From Granulicella sp. (GTDB lineage Bacteria; Acidobacteriota; Terriglobia; Terriglobales; Acidobacteriaceae): a DNA stretch of 64,000 bases. Of this stretch, positions 34,586-44,538 are shown one piece after another. Position 1 is the stretch's first letter. Each line of letters opens with the position of its first letter. Location: assembly GCA_025408425.1 (NCBI GenBank), contig JANXYX010000036.1:62001-126000 (forward strand), in the 5' to 3' direction. Position numbers and translations under genes: made by a program. Under the pieces are notes generated by a model. That model did no database searches and was not told the DNA's origin. It saw nothing but the letters and a program-made list of their open reading frames with translations.

Positions 34586-35788
34586 CTACGGTTGAGCGTC
34601 TCCGCCGATTTGCTGGGGTGTAACCTCTTCGTCAGTCTGGGGCTTGCGGGGCGTAGCTGGAGTGGAGTTATGTAGCTTCAGGAAGGCCGCCAACGCCTTC
34701 TGCTGCGCTTCCTTGTTCCCAGTTGAACGCTCGGCTTGCGAAAGGCGATACCAGGCCACCTCATCCTCTGGCTTCAGTCGTGTCGCACGTTCCAGCCGGG
34801 CCACAGCAAGCTCTGGATGCTGCTGTGCAAAATAGACTCCCCCAAGACCGACCAGTGCCTCTTCAAAATCAGGAAACCGCGCCAGCACCTGCTCATACTC
34901 CTGGCGTGCTGCATCCAGGTCCCCGAGGTCGGCATGAAGCTTTGCAATCTCATAGCCGGCATTTCCGTTGCCCGGATCGTTGGCCAGCTCTGCTGCGAAC
35001 TCCCGTACAGCCGAATCGCGCTCTTCTGCTTTGCGTGTATCCGCGAAGCGGGCCAGATAGATGCGTCCAAGCCTGTAGTGGATCCCGGGCCGCCCTGGGT
35101 CAAGAGCGAGGATCTTGTTGAAGTCCTCGATCGCCGCATCGTATGCCTTTTGACTCTCGTTAGCCTCTCCAGCGGCCTGCAGCATCCAAATCGAGCCGGG
35201 GGCCTTGTCATGGAGTCTCAGCATTACAAGGTAAGCGAAGTTTCCATAGATTCGGCCCGTGTGATACAGAATCTCTGGATCATTTGGAAACTGCTTGTTC
35301 AGCACAAGCGACGTCTCCACGGCATCGGAATCGCGGTCCAATGCGGTATAGACCCGTAACAGTTGCAAGCCGCACATGCGCTTGATCTCTGCATCGGCTG
35401 ACTGTTTGAAACCCTTCTCCAGTCCAGGTAACGCCTCGGAGAACTGCCCAAGTTCTGCCAGTGACATCCCCAGGAGACTATCCAGTCTTGGCAGACCTGG
35501 CTTCAACTTTTGCGCCGTTCGAATCTCACGCACCGCAAGATCATACTCACGCTGCTTGTAGTAGATCACCGCAAGCGTCGCGTGCACCTCTGCAACGCTC
35601 GGCTCCATCTTTGCCAACTTCTCAAAATTCGTTTGTGCGGCAGCGTACTGGCCTGCCGCCAGGGCGTGCTGTCCGGCAGCTGCATACTGTGCCGCTGCAT
35701 TGTCTCCGCCTGTCTGTGCCAGTGCCGCCAGAGGCAATACGCACCAGAGTGCCAAAATCCTGCCCAAGCTCAATCGTGTACCCGTCAT
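34586..35788 (-). CDS. Tetratricopeptide-repeat secreted protein
   Basis: Exported TPR protein of 400 aa. ATG 35788 gives MTGTRLSLGRILALWCVLPL with cleavage near ALAQ; AGGAGA lies 12 nt upstream. The in-frame start at 35860 would lie before the receptor's terminator hairpin and is rejected. TPR units recur through the protein, for example QYAAAQTNFEKLAKMEPSVA, AEVHATLAVIYYKQREYDLA, AYDAAIEDFNKILALDPGRP, YEQVLARFPDFEEALVGLGG and ERATRLKPEDEVAWYRLSQA. The C-terminus is Pro/Gln-rich. TPR proteins scaffold other proteins, so this may assist the TonB-dependent receptor 81 nt upstream on the same strand. A strong terminator between them suggests at least partly separate expression. Confidence 0.88.
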   Translation of the reverse strand: MTGTRLSLGRILALWCVLPLAALAQTGGDNAAAQYAAAGQHALAAGQYAAAQTNFEKLAKMEPSVAEVHATLAVIYYKQREYDLAVREIRTAQKLKPGLPRLDSLLGMSLAELGQFSEALPGLEKGFKQSADAEIKRMCGLQLLRVYTALDRDSDAVETSLVLNKQFPNDPEILYHTGRIYGNFAYLVMLRLHDKAPGSIWMLQAAGEANESQKAYDAAIEDFNKILALDPGRPGIHYRLGRIYLARFADTRKAEERDSAVREFAAELANDPGNGNAGYEIAKLHADLGDLDAARQEYEQVLARFPDFEEALVGLGGVYFAQQHPELAVARLERATRLKPEDEVAWYRLSQAERSTGNKEAQQKALAAFLKLHNSTPATPRKPQTDEEVTPQQIGGDAQP

Positions 35789-35810
35789 CGCTGTAGTGTA
35801 TCTCCTGCAG

Positions 35811-35845
35811 AAAAAAGTCCGCCACGCCAGATTTGGCGTGGCGGA
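35811..35845 (-). terminator. Rho-independent terminator after the second TonB-dependent receptor
   Basis: On the minus strand TCCGCCACGCC pairs perfectly with GGCGTGGCGGA around a 6-base loop, followed by C and a run of six T. This is the best intrinsic terminator in the window. It ends the receptor transcript 25 bases after its stop and precedes the TPR gene. Confidence 0.88.
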
Positions 35846-35869
35846 GTAAAGGTGAATCAAGGTACTGAG

Positions 35870-38800
35870 TTAGAAGGTCAGCTTTCCGCTCAGTTGAATA
35901 ATACGGCCAGGCGATGAATTCGTCAGTTGCCCCTTGTAGGTGCCACCGACGCTGTTATCGATTGCCGAACCGCCGCCCGATCCTGATGTTGCCAGACCGC
36001 CGACGTTGATCGCGTATTGGTGATGGTTGAAGGAGTTGAACGTATCTGCGCGGAAAGTGAACTTCACTTGGTCAGTGATGTTCAAGTTCTTGCCAACTCC
36101 AATGTCGAAGTTGTTCAGGCCCGGCTGACGCAGGAAGTTACGCGATGTGTTGCCGTAAACTCCTGGCGCTGGCTGGGTGAAGCAGGTCATGTTCAAACGC
36201 TGGAACTTCCCTGTAAGACCACCGTGGATATCGCATCCCGGCGTATAGTTAGCCCGCTGTGCAAAGGTGCCCAGCAAACCATTTGTATCGCTAGCTCCAA
36301 TACCGAAGGGGAAACCGGTCTGGAGGGTTGTGATGCCCGTGAGTTCCCAACCGCCAACCGCTAGATCGGCAGCCCGGCCAACTCCGCCAAGATACTTCTT
36401 GCCGCGTCCGATTGGAAGATCCCAAACATAGCTGGCAACGAAACGGTGATCCACGTCGAAGTCCGACGGGCCGTAGTCCTTCTGGGGGTTGTGGTTGTCC
36501 TGGAAGCCCTGGAAGCCGGTACCGGTGGCGCCAACTCCGGCCGCCGCCGACTTGTCATCAGTGCTCTTGGCCCAGGTATAGATCGCTGTTACTGCCAACG
36601 AGCTGGTGCGGTGTTCAAACTTCGCATTCAGTCCGTTGTAGCGGGAGTAACCGTGCCAGTCGCTGTTGATGTAAATCCCAGGGAAGTTCTTATACGCCAA
36701 ACGGGTAGAGGGTGGGCAATTATGGGCTACATCATTTGGGTTGGTCTGGCAGAACGGCAGGTCCGAGGCAGCGATGCCCAGTGGCTGCGCAATGTCACGC
36801 CGATTCAGAAGATGAACAGCCTTTGTTCCGATGTAGTTCAATTCGAACGTCGTATTCCTTGCCAGCTCACGCTGCACGGAAAGCGACACCTGCTGAACAT
36901 AGGGGTTGAGCGGATTATCAGATTCGATAACTGCCAGGAACGTCAGAGTAGAAGCAGGAAACGGTCCAAGTGCACCGTAGCTTGGGAACAGGTTGTTCGT
37001 CAGCTTCGGAGCGCCGGAATTCGTTGTGGGGTTGAGGGAGCTGCGGATGCTGTAGGGATAGATGTCGCCTGAGTTATCGATTTCACGACCCTCAGAGGAA
37101 TCCCAGAACATTCCGTAGCCGCCGCGGATGACGGTCTTGTCTCCAGGCAACCGGTAAGCAAAACCGAACCGTGGAGCAAAGGGCGTCTTCGAGCCGGCAT
37201 GGGGAACGTTTGAACCGCAGTACCGCAGAATGGGGGTGCCTACAGCGTCAAGACCGGATGCAACTCCGTTCGTTCCCAACGTTTTGTCGGCGTAGCAAAG
37301 CCCGCCTCTCGGGTTCGCAGTATCAAGCCAGAAAAAGTGGTCCTTTTCTTCGTACGCTGCAGCACGGTAATCCCAGCGCAGGCCCAGGTTGAGGGTCAGT
37401 CTTTGGGTCACCTTCATGTCATCCTGCACATACGGTGCGAGATAGCTGAAGATATGCGTTTGAGGGTTACCAGCCTCAGTTGTTGGGCTGAGAGGACCGG
37501 GCTGAAATCCAGAGGCTCCGCTGTAGTATCCGAGCAACATATCGGCCACGGCATTGCCGGTACCGCACTTGACAGTGACGCAACCGGTGTCGTTGCTGTT
37601 GATAGTTGGGGCGCTAAAGCCATAGTCGCCAAGGAAGTCGTCCGCCAGGTTACGGATCAGCCTCCAGCGGCGATAGTCGATGCCAATGCCAAGCGTGTTT
37701 CTTCCACGAACAGTAGTGAAGGAGTCAGCATACTCCCATGCCGGCTGGTCCGATCCGGTATAGGCATTGCCTGGGCCGCCTACACCCGAGTATTGAGACA
37801 TACCGATGCTAGGGTAGCTCAACTGTAGAGCAGAAAACGTTGTGAAGACTCCAGTGAGGCCCAGCGAAGAGACGAAAGACGCAGGTGGCGTTGTTGCTCC
37901 CTGCGGTGCCGCTGCGTCAAGGTAGCCGAAACGGAAGTTGTTGGTGCTGTTGCTCCCGATGCTGATGGTGTGAGACACCTCCCAATTCGTCTGTTTCTCG
38001 TACTGAGTAAGCTGGCCGTAGACCAGAGAGGCGGTTCCAAGGCTGCTGTTCTGGTACGTCGAGTGGGTGTAGCGTCCGAAGATATTACCTAACTTCCCTA
38101 AGGTCTGATCCAGACGATAGGTCTGCTGATTGGTGGTCAACGGCAATCCAACGGGTTTGATGAAGTTGAGGATTCCCGGAGCAACGTTAACCGCGCCCGT
38201 GTTCGGTTTCTCCCAAAAACCGGCACTAAGAGCAGCCTGCGCAAGCCGTGAATTAATGCGGCCAGTAGGAATCTTGTTTCCAGGGAAGGCTAGACCGGTG
38301 AGTGGGTCCACAGGGAGACAGTTATGAGTTTGCGCTAGATCAGCGGCGCAAGCGGGCGTGCCGTATGCATTCAAAGGCTCTGCGGAAAAGTCGCCCGTTA
38401 GAACCGCTGGGTTTGGAAGAGCTGCCTGTTCATTAATGCCGTTGATGATGCGCCAGCCTTCATAGTTCGCCATCCAGAAGGTCTTGTTGCGCCCGTCGTA
38501 GAGCTTAGGAATATAGACCGGACCGGTTGCAACGAATCCAAACTGGTTCTGACGCTTTTTGGGGTTGAAAGTAGGCAAACCTGTGCTGTAATTCGGAGCC
38601 GTTGCAAACGGCCTCGCATCAAACGCATTGTTACGGACAAACTCGAAGAGTGCTCCGTGGATAGAGTTCGTGCCGCTCTTGCTGACAAGGTTGATCTGGT
38701 TCGCGCTGAATCCAAACTCAGCCGAGTAGTACCGCTTTGTACTTTGAACTCTTGAATTGCGTCCTGCGATAGAACCACCGCCGGAGTCACGAGTGCCGTG

Positions 38801-39459
38801 TCCGTGTTGATCAAACCGTCAAGAGTGTAGTTGTTCGATTCTGGACGTGCTCCATTGATACTCACGGCGTTACCTACGCCCTGACGCATCGTGCCTTGCT
38901 CACCGCCTACTGTGACCGCGCCTGCGCCAAGTAGCAGCAATTGCATAAAGTTGCGGCCGTTAAGAGGAAGCTGCTCAACTTGTTTCTGGCTTACCAGCTG
39001 TCCGATCGCGGAACTATCCGTATCCAGCGTTACTGCCTGCGCTGTTACTTGGACGGTTTCGGTTACGGCACCAGCCTTCAACTCCAGGTTGACGCGAATC
39101 TTCTGGTCAACTGCCAGAGAAAATGGGGTGGTCACTGACTTTTGAAAGCCCGCCATCTCAACTGAGACGGAGTAGCTTCCAGGGTTCAATGACGAAGCGT
39201 TGAAGTCGCCGGATGAGCTCGTAGTCATATTGACTACAGCGCCCGTTCCAGTATTAGTTACCTTTACTTTTGCGTTGGGAATGATCGCACCGGTGTTGTC
39301 GGTCACTGTCCCAAGGATTGTGCCTGTTGCTCCCGCTTGCGCGAAAAGCCTGTCGCTGACTGCCAACAGTGTGAACAGGAAAAGAGTTGCTCTAATTGAT
39401 TTCAGTAAAAATCTCGACTTGATCAATCTGCCTCCTTGAATCGTTTCGCTGTCTTTCAT
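35870..39459 (-). pseudogene. Oar-like TonB-dependent receptor, frameshifted
   Basis: One receptor of about 1195 aa is read in two frames. The 5' frame starts at ATG 39459 with an ideal AGGAGG 7 nt upstream. It has a signal peptide (SIRATLFLFTLLAVSDRLFA), the carboxypeptidase-regulatory domain (ATGTILGTVTDNTGAIIPNA) and the plug (QLPLNGRNFMQLLLLGAGAV, NNYTLDGLINTDTALVTPAV), then loses homology after QDAIQEFKVQS. The barrel resumes at once in the next frame as YYSAEFGFSANQINLVSKSG and proceeds to a normal terminus (GRIIQLSGKLTF). The break is near 38730-38740 and fits one missing base. Given its position after two rhamnosidase operons, rhamno-oligosaccharide uptake is a reasonable guess. It could be a pseudogene or a sequencing error. 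Confidence 0.88.
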
Positions 39460-40230
39460 TATGAAACCTCCTAAATACTCGGCCGATTCGCCAAAAAGCG
39501 ACGCGGCCGTCCAAATTACAACAATATGAAAACGTACTGACGCCCACTAGAACAACGCACTCGGAGTGCCAAAAACGCTCTATGTGAGATCGAGCGCAAC
39601 ACTAATGGCTGCTCAATATCAATGTCAATAAAATAAAATTGTTTCTCTATTGGGAATTAGCCAGCCGGATAACAGGTCAGACCTTGGACTTCAGCACGGT
39701 GCGAAAACGAATCGCGAGCCAGCAAGCAGCGATACCGCCAGAACCTGACATAGGCTTTCGTTACTGGGCTATCTGCACTCCCCACCGGATCAAACATCTA
39801 GTGCGAAACTATTTCTCGGCAAACTACCTCCGCCGCTTGCCCTCCCACCAGAATGAGCGGCAGGACCTTGGAACTACTTCTGCCGCATCCCGCCTTTCCA
39901 AGTGGTTGGTCCGATTCAACCACCGCATGAGCAGCAGTTTGACCGCGACATGACGGGTCTCCCGCCCCCTCACGGCGGGATTCGCCCTATCTACACCTAT
40001 CTATATATGATTCGCCCTATCTATATATATATATTGGTACCCGCCATATTTATACCCGCCGAAGATCTGTTCAGGCAGTTCCAGACCCTGGTAAGTACCC
40101 AGCCCAACACAGTCTGCAAAATCCCCATCCTGCTTCTGCTAGACTTCGTTACGAACCAGCCTGCCGCCAAAGCGACTCCCCGGCTACACCTAAACCATCT
40201 ATCACTCACTCTACGGCCCAATAGACAACC
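39460..40230. other. Long intergenic region
   Basis: About 770 bases between the divergent receptor and deacetylase genes. It should hold the receptor promoter. A 104-codon frame (39639-39953) has no ribosome site, domain or export signal and is not called. There is a perfect small hairpin CCCGCC/GGCGGG at 39961-39979 and a short repeated, AT-rich tract just after it. Base composition changes here: downstream plus-strand genes show a much stronger third-position C preference. Confidence 0.4.
39979..40034. repeat. Short direct repeat with a TA-rich tract
   Basis: GATTCGCCCTATCTA occurs at 39979-39993 and again at 40009-40023, 30 bases apart. The second copy runs into an alternating TA tract (TATATATATATT). 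It may be a local slippage product; no mobile-element feature is attached. Confidence 0.6.
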
Positions 40231-41160
40231 ATGGCTCCCCGCCTCATCATCAACGCGGACGACTTCGGCCTCACCACAGGCGTCAACCGCGCCATCGCCG
40301 AGCTACATCGTGAACACGCCCTGACCTCCGCCACGCTGATGGCTACCGGTCCTGCATTCGACGATGCCGTCGACATCGCCCGCTCTCACCCGAAGCTTGG
40401 CGTAGGCTGCCACATCGTCCTCACCGACGGCATTCCCGTCTCCCATCCCTATAGCATCCCCACTCTTCTGGGTTCCGACGGAAAAACCTTCCGGCCCAGC
40501 CTCATCGACTTCGTACAGGCCCTCCTCCGCGGACAGATCAGCGAGGACGACATTGAGCGCGAGGCCCTGGCCCAGGTCCAGAAGCTTCAGCGCGCCGGCA
40601 TCGACGTCACCCACCTCGATACTCACAAGCACACTCACCTCTTTCCCGCCGTTGCGCGCCCTCTGCTGCACCTCGCTGAGCGCTGCTCCATCGGCGCAAT
40701 CCGCAGTCCCTTTGAGCCCCGTTGGACCCAAAACCTCGGTCATGGCGGATTCATCCGTCGCATCCAGATCAATCTGCTCATGCGCCAACAGCCACGCTTC
40801 CAGCGCATCCCCCAACTCCTTCATGGCCATGTCCTCACCACAGATGGCACCATCGGCATCTCTGCTACTGGCAACCTCAACGCTGACACCCTCGCACAAA
40901 CTCTTGCCGCACTTCCATCGGACGGCACCTTCGAACTCTGCTGCCACCCCGGCTACAACGACGCAGACCTCGACGCCGTTACTACCCGCCTCCGCTCCTC
41001 ACGCGACATCGAGCGCCAGGCTCTCCTCTCCACCATCCCTCAAATCCTGTCTCAACCCAACGCTCCGGAACTAATCCACTACGGCAATCTTGGAAGCCAC
41101 GGAGCCCTCCGCGAGATTGGTCGATTCCAACCCAACACTGGCTACGAAAAAGTCTTGTAA
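40231..41160 (+). CDS. YdjC/ChbG-family carbohydrate deacetylase
   Basis: Cytoplasmic enzyme of 309 aa in the YdjC fold, which removes N-acetyl groups from small amino sugars using a divalent metal. Metal and catalytic motifs: NADDFG at residues 8-13, VGCHIVLTDG around 58-67, THLDTHKHTH around 130-139, and CCHPGYND near residue 233. Length is normal. It ends 23 bases before bshA on the same strand, so they are probably co-transcribed. Known members act on chitooligosaccharides (ChbG) or in hopanoid synthesis (HpnK). The position next to bshA raises the possibility that it deacetylates the GlcNAc-malate made by BshA, although the known BshB enzymes are of the LmbE/PIG-L family. Confidence 0.88.
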   Translation: MAPRLIINADDFGLTTGVNRAIAELHREHALTSATLMATGPAFDDAVDIARSHPKLGVGCHIVLTDGIPVSHPYSIPTLLGSDGKTFRPSLIDFVQALLRGQISEDDIEREALAQVQKLQRAGIDVTHLDTHKHTHLFPAVARPLLHLAERCSIGAIRSPFEPRWTQNLGHGGFIRRIQINLLMRQQPRFQRIPQLLHGHVLTTDGTIGISATGNLNADTLAQTLAALPSDGTFELCCHPGYNDADLDAVTTRLRSSRDIERQALLSTIPQILSQPNAPELIHYGNLGSHGALREIGRFQPNTGYEKVL

Positions 41161-41183
41161 TCGAAAATGTGTACATTCTTTCT

Positions 41184-42353
41184 ATGACGCTCCGCAGAAT
41201 TGGCATCACCTGTTACCCCACCTACGGAGGCTCCGGCGTCGTCGCTACGGAGCTCGGTATCGAGCTCGCCGCCCGCGGGCACGACATCCACTTCATCACC
41301 TCGTCTCAGCCCTTCCGACTCACCGGTCGCGAAGCCAACATCCACTTTCACGAAGTCTCCGTCTCGACTTATCCCCTCTTCGAGTACCCGCCCTACGATC
41401 TCGCCCTCGCCACTCGTATGGCAGAGGTCGCTGAGTTCTACGCGCTGGATATCCTTCACGTCCACTACGCCATTCCCCACTCCGTCTGCGCCCTGCTCGC
41501 CCGGCAGATGCTCGCCACCCGTGGCCGCACCCTGCCCTTTATCACCACGCTCCACGGAACAGACATAACCCTCGTCGGCCTCGACCGCTCCTACCTTCCC
41601 ATCACTCGCTTCGGCATCGAGCAGTCGGACGGCGTCACCGCAATCTCAAGCCATCTCCGCGACCGCACTCGCGAGGCCTTCTCCATCACGTCGGAGATCG
41701 AAGTCATCCACAACTTCGTCAACTGCGACGACTATGTCCGCAAACCGGAGTTGGTTGCTGCCATGCGACCTCGCTACGCCAACCCAGCGACAGCTACCCA
41801 ACCAGCGGAAAAGCTTCTCGTCCATCTCTCCAACTTCCGCCCCGTCAAGCGCGTCCACGATGTCATCGAGGTCTTCGCCCGCGTCGCCAAAGCCATGCCC
41901 GCCCGCCTGCTCCTCATCGGCGACGGCCCCGATCGCTCCACTGCCGAATATCTCGCCAGCCGCCACGGTATTCAGGACCGCATCCACTTTGTCGGCAAGC
42001 AGGACAACGTCAACGAGCTCCTCCCCCTCGCCGACCTCATGCTCATGCCCAGCGAGATGGAGTCCTTCGGGCTGGCCGCACTCGAAGCCATGGCCTGTAG
42101 CGTCCCAGCAATCGCCACACGCGTCGGCGGGGTCCCGGAGCTTATCGACCACAACCTCACTGGCATCCTCTGCGATGTCGGCGATATCGACGCCATGTCG
42201 GCAGCCGCCATCGCGCTGCTCAGCGACCAGGTCCGCCTGGAAGCCATGGCCGTCGCCGCCCGCAAAACCGCCCAGGACCGCTTCTGCGCCGCCCGCATCA
42301 TTCCCCAATATGAGAGCTACTACGAGCGCGTCATCGCCCGCACCAAACATTGA
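41184..42353 (+). CDS. bshA: N-acetyl-alpha-D-glucosaminyl L-malate synthase (BshA)
   Basis: GT4-family glycosyltransferase of 389 aa that joins UDP-GlcNAc and L-malate in the first step of bacillithiol synthesis. Diagnostic text: [20 protein letters not shown] at the N-terminus, [93 protein letters not shown] and [23 protein letters not shown] 41184 is preferred because known BshA proteins begin just before this motif; a GTG at 41169 in the same frame is possible, and neither has a clear ribosome site. No bshC is near. Confidence 0.93.
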   Translation: MTLRRIGITCYPTYGGSGVVATELGIELAARGHDIHFITSSQPFRLTGREANIHFHEVSVSTYPLFEYPPYDLALATRMAEVAEFYALDILHVHYAIPHSVCALLARQMLATRGRTLPFITTLHGTDITLVGLDRSYLPITRFGIEQSDGVTAISSHLRDRTREAFSITSEIEVIHNFVNCDDYVRKPELVAAMRPRYANPATATQPAEKLLVHLSNFRPVKRVHDVIEVFARVAKAMPARLLLIGDGPDRSTAEYLASRHGIQDRIHFVGKQDNVNELLPLADLMLMPSEMESFGLAALEAMACSVPAIATRVGGVPELIDHNLTGILCDVGDIDAMSAAAIALLSDQVRLEAMAVAARKTAQDRFCAARIIPQYESYYERVIARTKH

Positions 42354-42380
42354 TTCCTATGGCGACTCGCATTCGAACCT

Positions 42381-43787
42381 CTACCTGCTTCCCCGCATCA
42401 CCCGCACCGCATCATCCAGCAGGTCACTGGCCGCCCCCAGTGCTTCCTTCCCTGCCTGAATCCACGTCTCCGCACCACTCTCCAGAATCGGCATCAGCAA
42501 CGTCACCTTCGTTCCCCGCCCCGGCCTGCTGTTAATGGATACGGTCGCCAGTTCGCCATACAGCACCGCCATACGCTCGCGCACATTGCGAATCCCGATC
42601 CCCATCCCCGGGCGAACCAATCCGCTCACCACCGCCGGGTCATTCCGCTCCGGAGCAATTCCCACCCCGTCGTCCTCCACCTCCACCCTCAACATCCCAT
42701 CACCCGTAATACTGCTCCGCAGGGTCACAGTCCCACCACTGATCCGCGGCTCCAGCCCATGCTTGATACTGTTCTCAATCAGTGGCTGAAGCAGCATCCC
42801 TGGCACCACGATATGCAGTGTCTCCGGCGCAATCTCTTTCACCACGTTCAGCTTCGGTCCAAAACGCACCACTTCGATGTCCAGATAGTCATCCGTAAAC
42901 GCCAGCTCTTCGCTGAACGGCACAAACGCCTCACGGTTCTTAAGTAGGACGCGCAGAATGTTCGCCAGCTTCACCACCATCTCGCGCGCCAACTCGGGCT
43001 CAGATCGCACCAGCGACGATATCGAATTCAGAGTATTGAACAAAAAATGGGGATTAATCTGCCGCTGCAGAGCATCCAGCCTTGCCTCCAGCAGCAGCCG
43101 TCCCTGCTCCTCCAGCTTCTGCTCGATCCGAATCGCGTTCCATATCTTCAACGGAATTCCCACTACAACTGGAGCGCAGGCACAGATTGCCAACTCCACC
43201 GGCAACGAGTTCGAGTACAACCCAAAAAATCGCCGCGAATAAAAACTCGCCACAACGCTCGTCCCAAACTGCATCCCCGAAATCAGCAGTAGTAGCAATA
43301 TCTGCCGATCCAGATGCGGCCTGCGCAAGTTACGCGTCACCCAGTGATAAATGCTCAGATCGATCATCGGCGAGAACGACCATACCTCCTCATCACTCGC
43401 GAACCGCCCAAACATGCCTGCAATACCTGCCACTGCCAGGTTCACTGGAAGCGCCAGGTACTCGTGATGCAACAACGCCGGAATCGCCAACGCTGTCCCA
43501 CCTACCATCGCAGACACCGGCCCAACCAGGATCCCCAGCAGGATCGTCGTCTCAAGAGAGATGTCCGCTGCCAGAAAGTTCGGTACCATCACCCGAACCC
43601 AAACCCCCAGCGTCAGCGGAATACAGATAAACGCCAACAACCCAGCGGTCTCTCGTGGAGACCGATCCTCAGTAAGCAACAGTCGCTTGAACGTGTTGGA
43701 GCGCGCCAACGAACTTGACACAGCCGCTGCCACGCCCAGTTTCACCAGGAGCGTTATCAGAATCAGCTTGGAATCAATCTGCATCAC
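42381..43787 (-). CDS. LytS-type sensor histidine kinase
   Basis: Membrane histidine kinase of 468 aa. The N-terminal about 220 residues form several membrane helices of the 5TM-LYT type (LILITLLVKLGVAAAVSSSL, GLLAFICIPLTLGVWVRVMV, ILVGPVSAMVGGTALAIPAL). The His_kinase domain carries RLDALQRQINPHFLFNTLNS with the phospho-acceptor His in NPHFLFN. The ATPase part has MLLQPLIENSIKHGLEP, VEVEDDGVGIAP and GMGIGIRNVRERM. Such kinases normally signal to a LytTR response regulator encoded next door; none is seen here, so it is an orphan in this window. It converges with bshA (27 nt between stops). Confidence 0.92.
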   Translation of the reverse strand: MMQIDSKLILITLLVKLGVAAAVSSSLARSNTFKRLLLTEDRSPRETAGLLAFICIPLTLGVWVRVMVPNFLAADISLETTILLGILVGPVSAMVGGTALAIPALLHHEYLALPVNLAVAGIAGMFGRFASDEEVWSFSPMIDLSIYHWVTRNLRRPHLDRQILLLLLISGMQFGTSVVASFYSRRFFGLYSNSLPVELAICACAPVVVGIPLKIWNAIRIEQKLEEQGRLLLEARLDALQRQINPHFLFNTLNSISSLVRSEPELAREMVVKLANILRVLLKNREAFVPFSEELAFTDDYLDIEVVRFGPKLNVVKEIAPETLHIVVPGMLLQPLIENSIKHGLEPRISGGTVTLRSSITGDGMLRVEVEDDGVGIAPERNDPAVVSGLVRPGMGIGIRNVRERMAVLYGELATVSINSRPGRGTKVTLLMPILESGAETWIQAGKEALGAASDLLDDAVRVMRGSR

Positions 43788-43872
43788 ACCCCTACTTTAC
43801 CCCCGCTGTCACCGTTTCGCTCACGCCGCCTCCCCACTGCATCAAAACCAACCTCAACCGAATCTAATCTCC

Positions 43873-44538
43873 ATGCAGTCCGAACCGTATAATCGCAACA
43901 TGCCCTTTACCACCGTTCGCAAGGTTGCCGACGCTGACTTCCCTACCCGTTGGGGACACTTCCGCATCCTCGGCTTTGAGGGCGTCATCGACAACCCAGA
44001 ATCCTGCAACGACACCATCCCCGCCCCTGCCCAGAGCATCGAAACCGCCGTGGCACTCGTCATGGGCGACATCCACGCCGCGCCTCCCATCGTCCGCATC
44101 CACTCCCAGTGCCTCACCGGAGACGTCTTCCACTCGCTCCGCTGCGACTGCCGCCAGCAACTCGAGCTTGCACTTGCCACAATAGTCGACGCCGGCGCCG
44201 GCATCCTCCTCTACGAAAATCAGGAAGGCCGCGGCATCGGCCTCATGGCCAAACTCCAGGCCTACGAGCTCCAGGATCAGGGCCGAGACACCATCGAAGC
44301 CAACCTCGAACTAGGCTACGCCGCAGACTGCCGCGCCTACGAGCTTCCCGCCGCCATCCTCAAGCTCCTCGGCCTCAAAGCCGTCCGCCTCATCACCAAC
44401 AATCCAGAAAAAGTCGAAGCACTCGTCTCCGCAGGCGTCGAAGTCACCGAACGAATCTCCGCAGAAGTCGCCTCAGAACCCACCTTCTCCCGCTACCTCG
44501 AAACCAAGCGCGAAAAAATGGGCCACCTCGTCAGCTAA
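43873..44538 (+). CDS. ribA: GTP cyclohydrolase II (riboflavin synthesis)
   Basis: Cytoplasmic enzyme of 221 aa that opens GTP at the first step of riboflavin synthesis. Zinc-site and substrate motifs are present: RIHSQCLTGDVFHSLRCDCR, YENQEGRGIGLMAKLQAYEL, DTIEANLELGYAADCRAYEL and KAVRLITNNPEKVEALVSAG. ATG 43900 (MPFTTVRKVADADFP) is an alternative start nearer the usual N-terminus. A much longer in-frame extension to 43561 overlaps the kinase gene and is rejected. No ribB domain is fused, unlike the bifunctional RibBA. The stop overlaps the start of the next gene (TAATG). Confidence 0.93.
   Translation: MQSEPYNRNMPFTTVRKVADADFPTRWGHFRILGFEGVIDNPESCNDTIPAPAQSIETAVALVMGDIHAAPPIVRIHSQCLTGDVFHSLRCDCRQQLELALATIVDAGAGILLYENQEGRGIGLMAKLQAYELQDQGRDTIEANLELGYAADCRAYELPAAILKLLGLKAVRLITNNPEKVEALVSAGVEVTERISAEVASEPTFSRYLETKREKMGHLVS

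Noticed and set aside
39639-39953. 104-codon plus-strand frame in the long intergenic region
   Set aside because: No ribosome site, domain or export signal.
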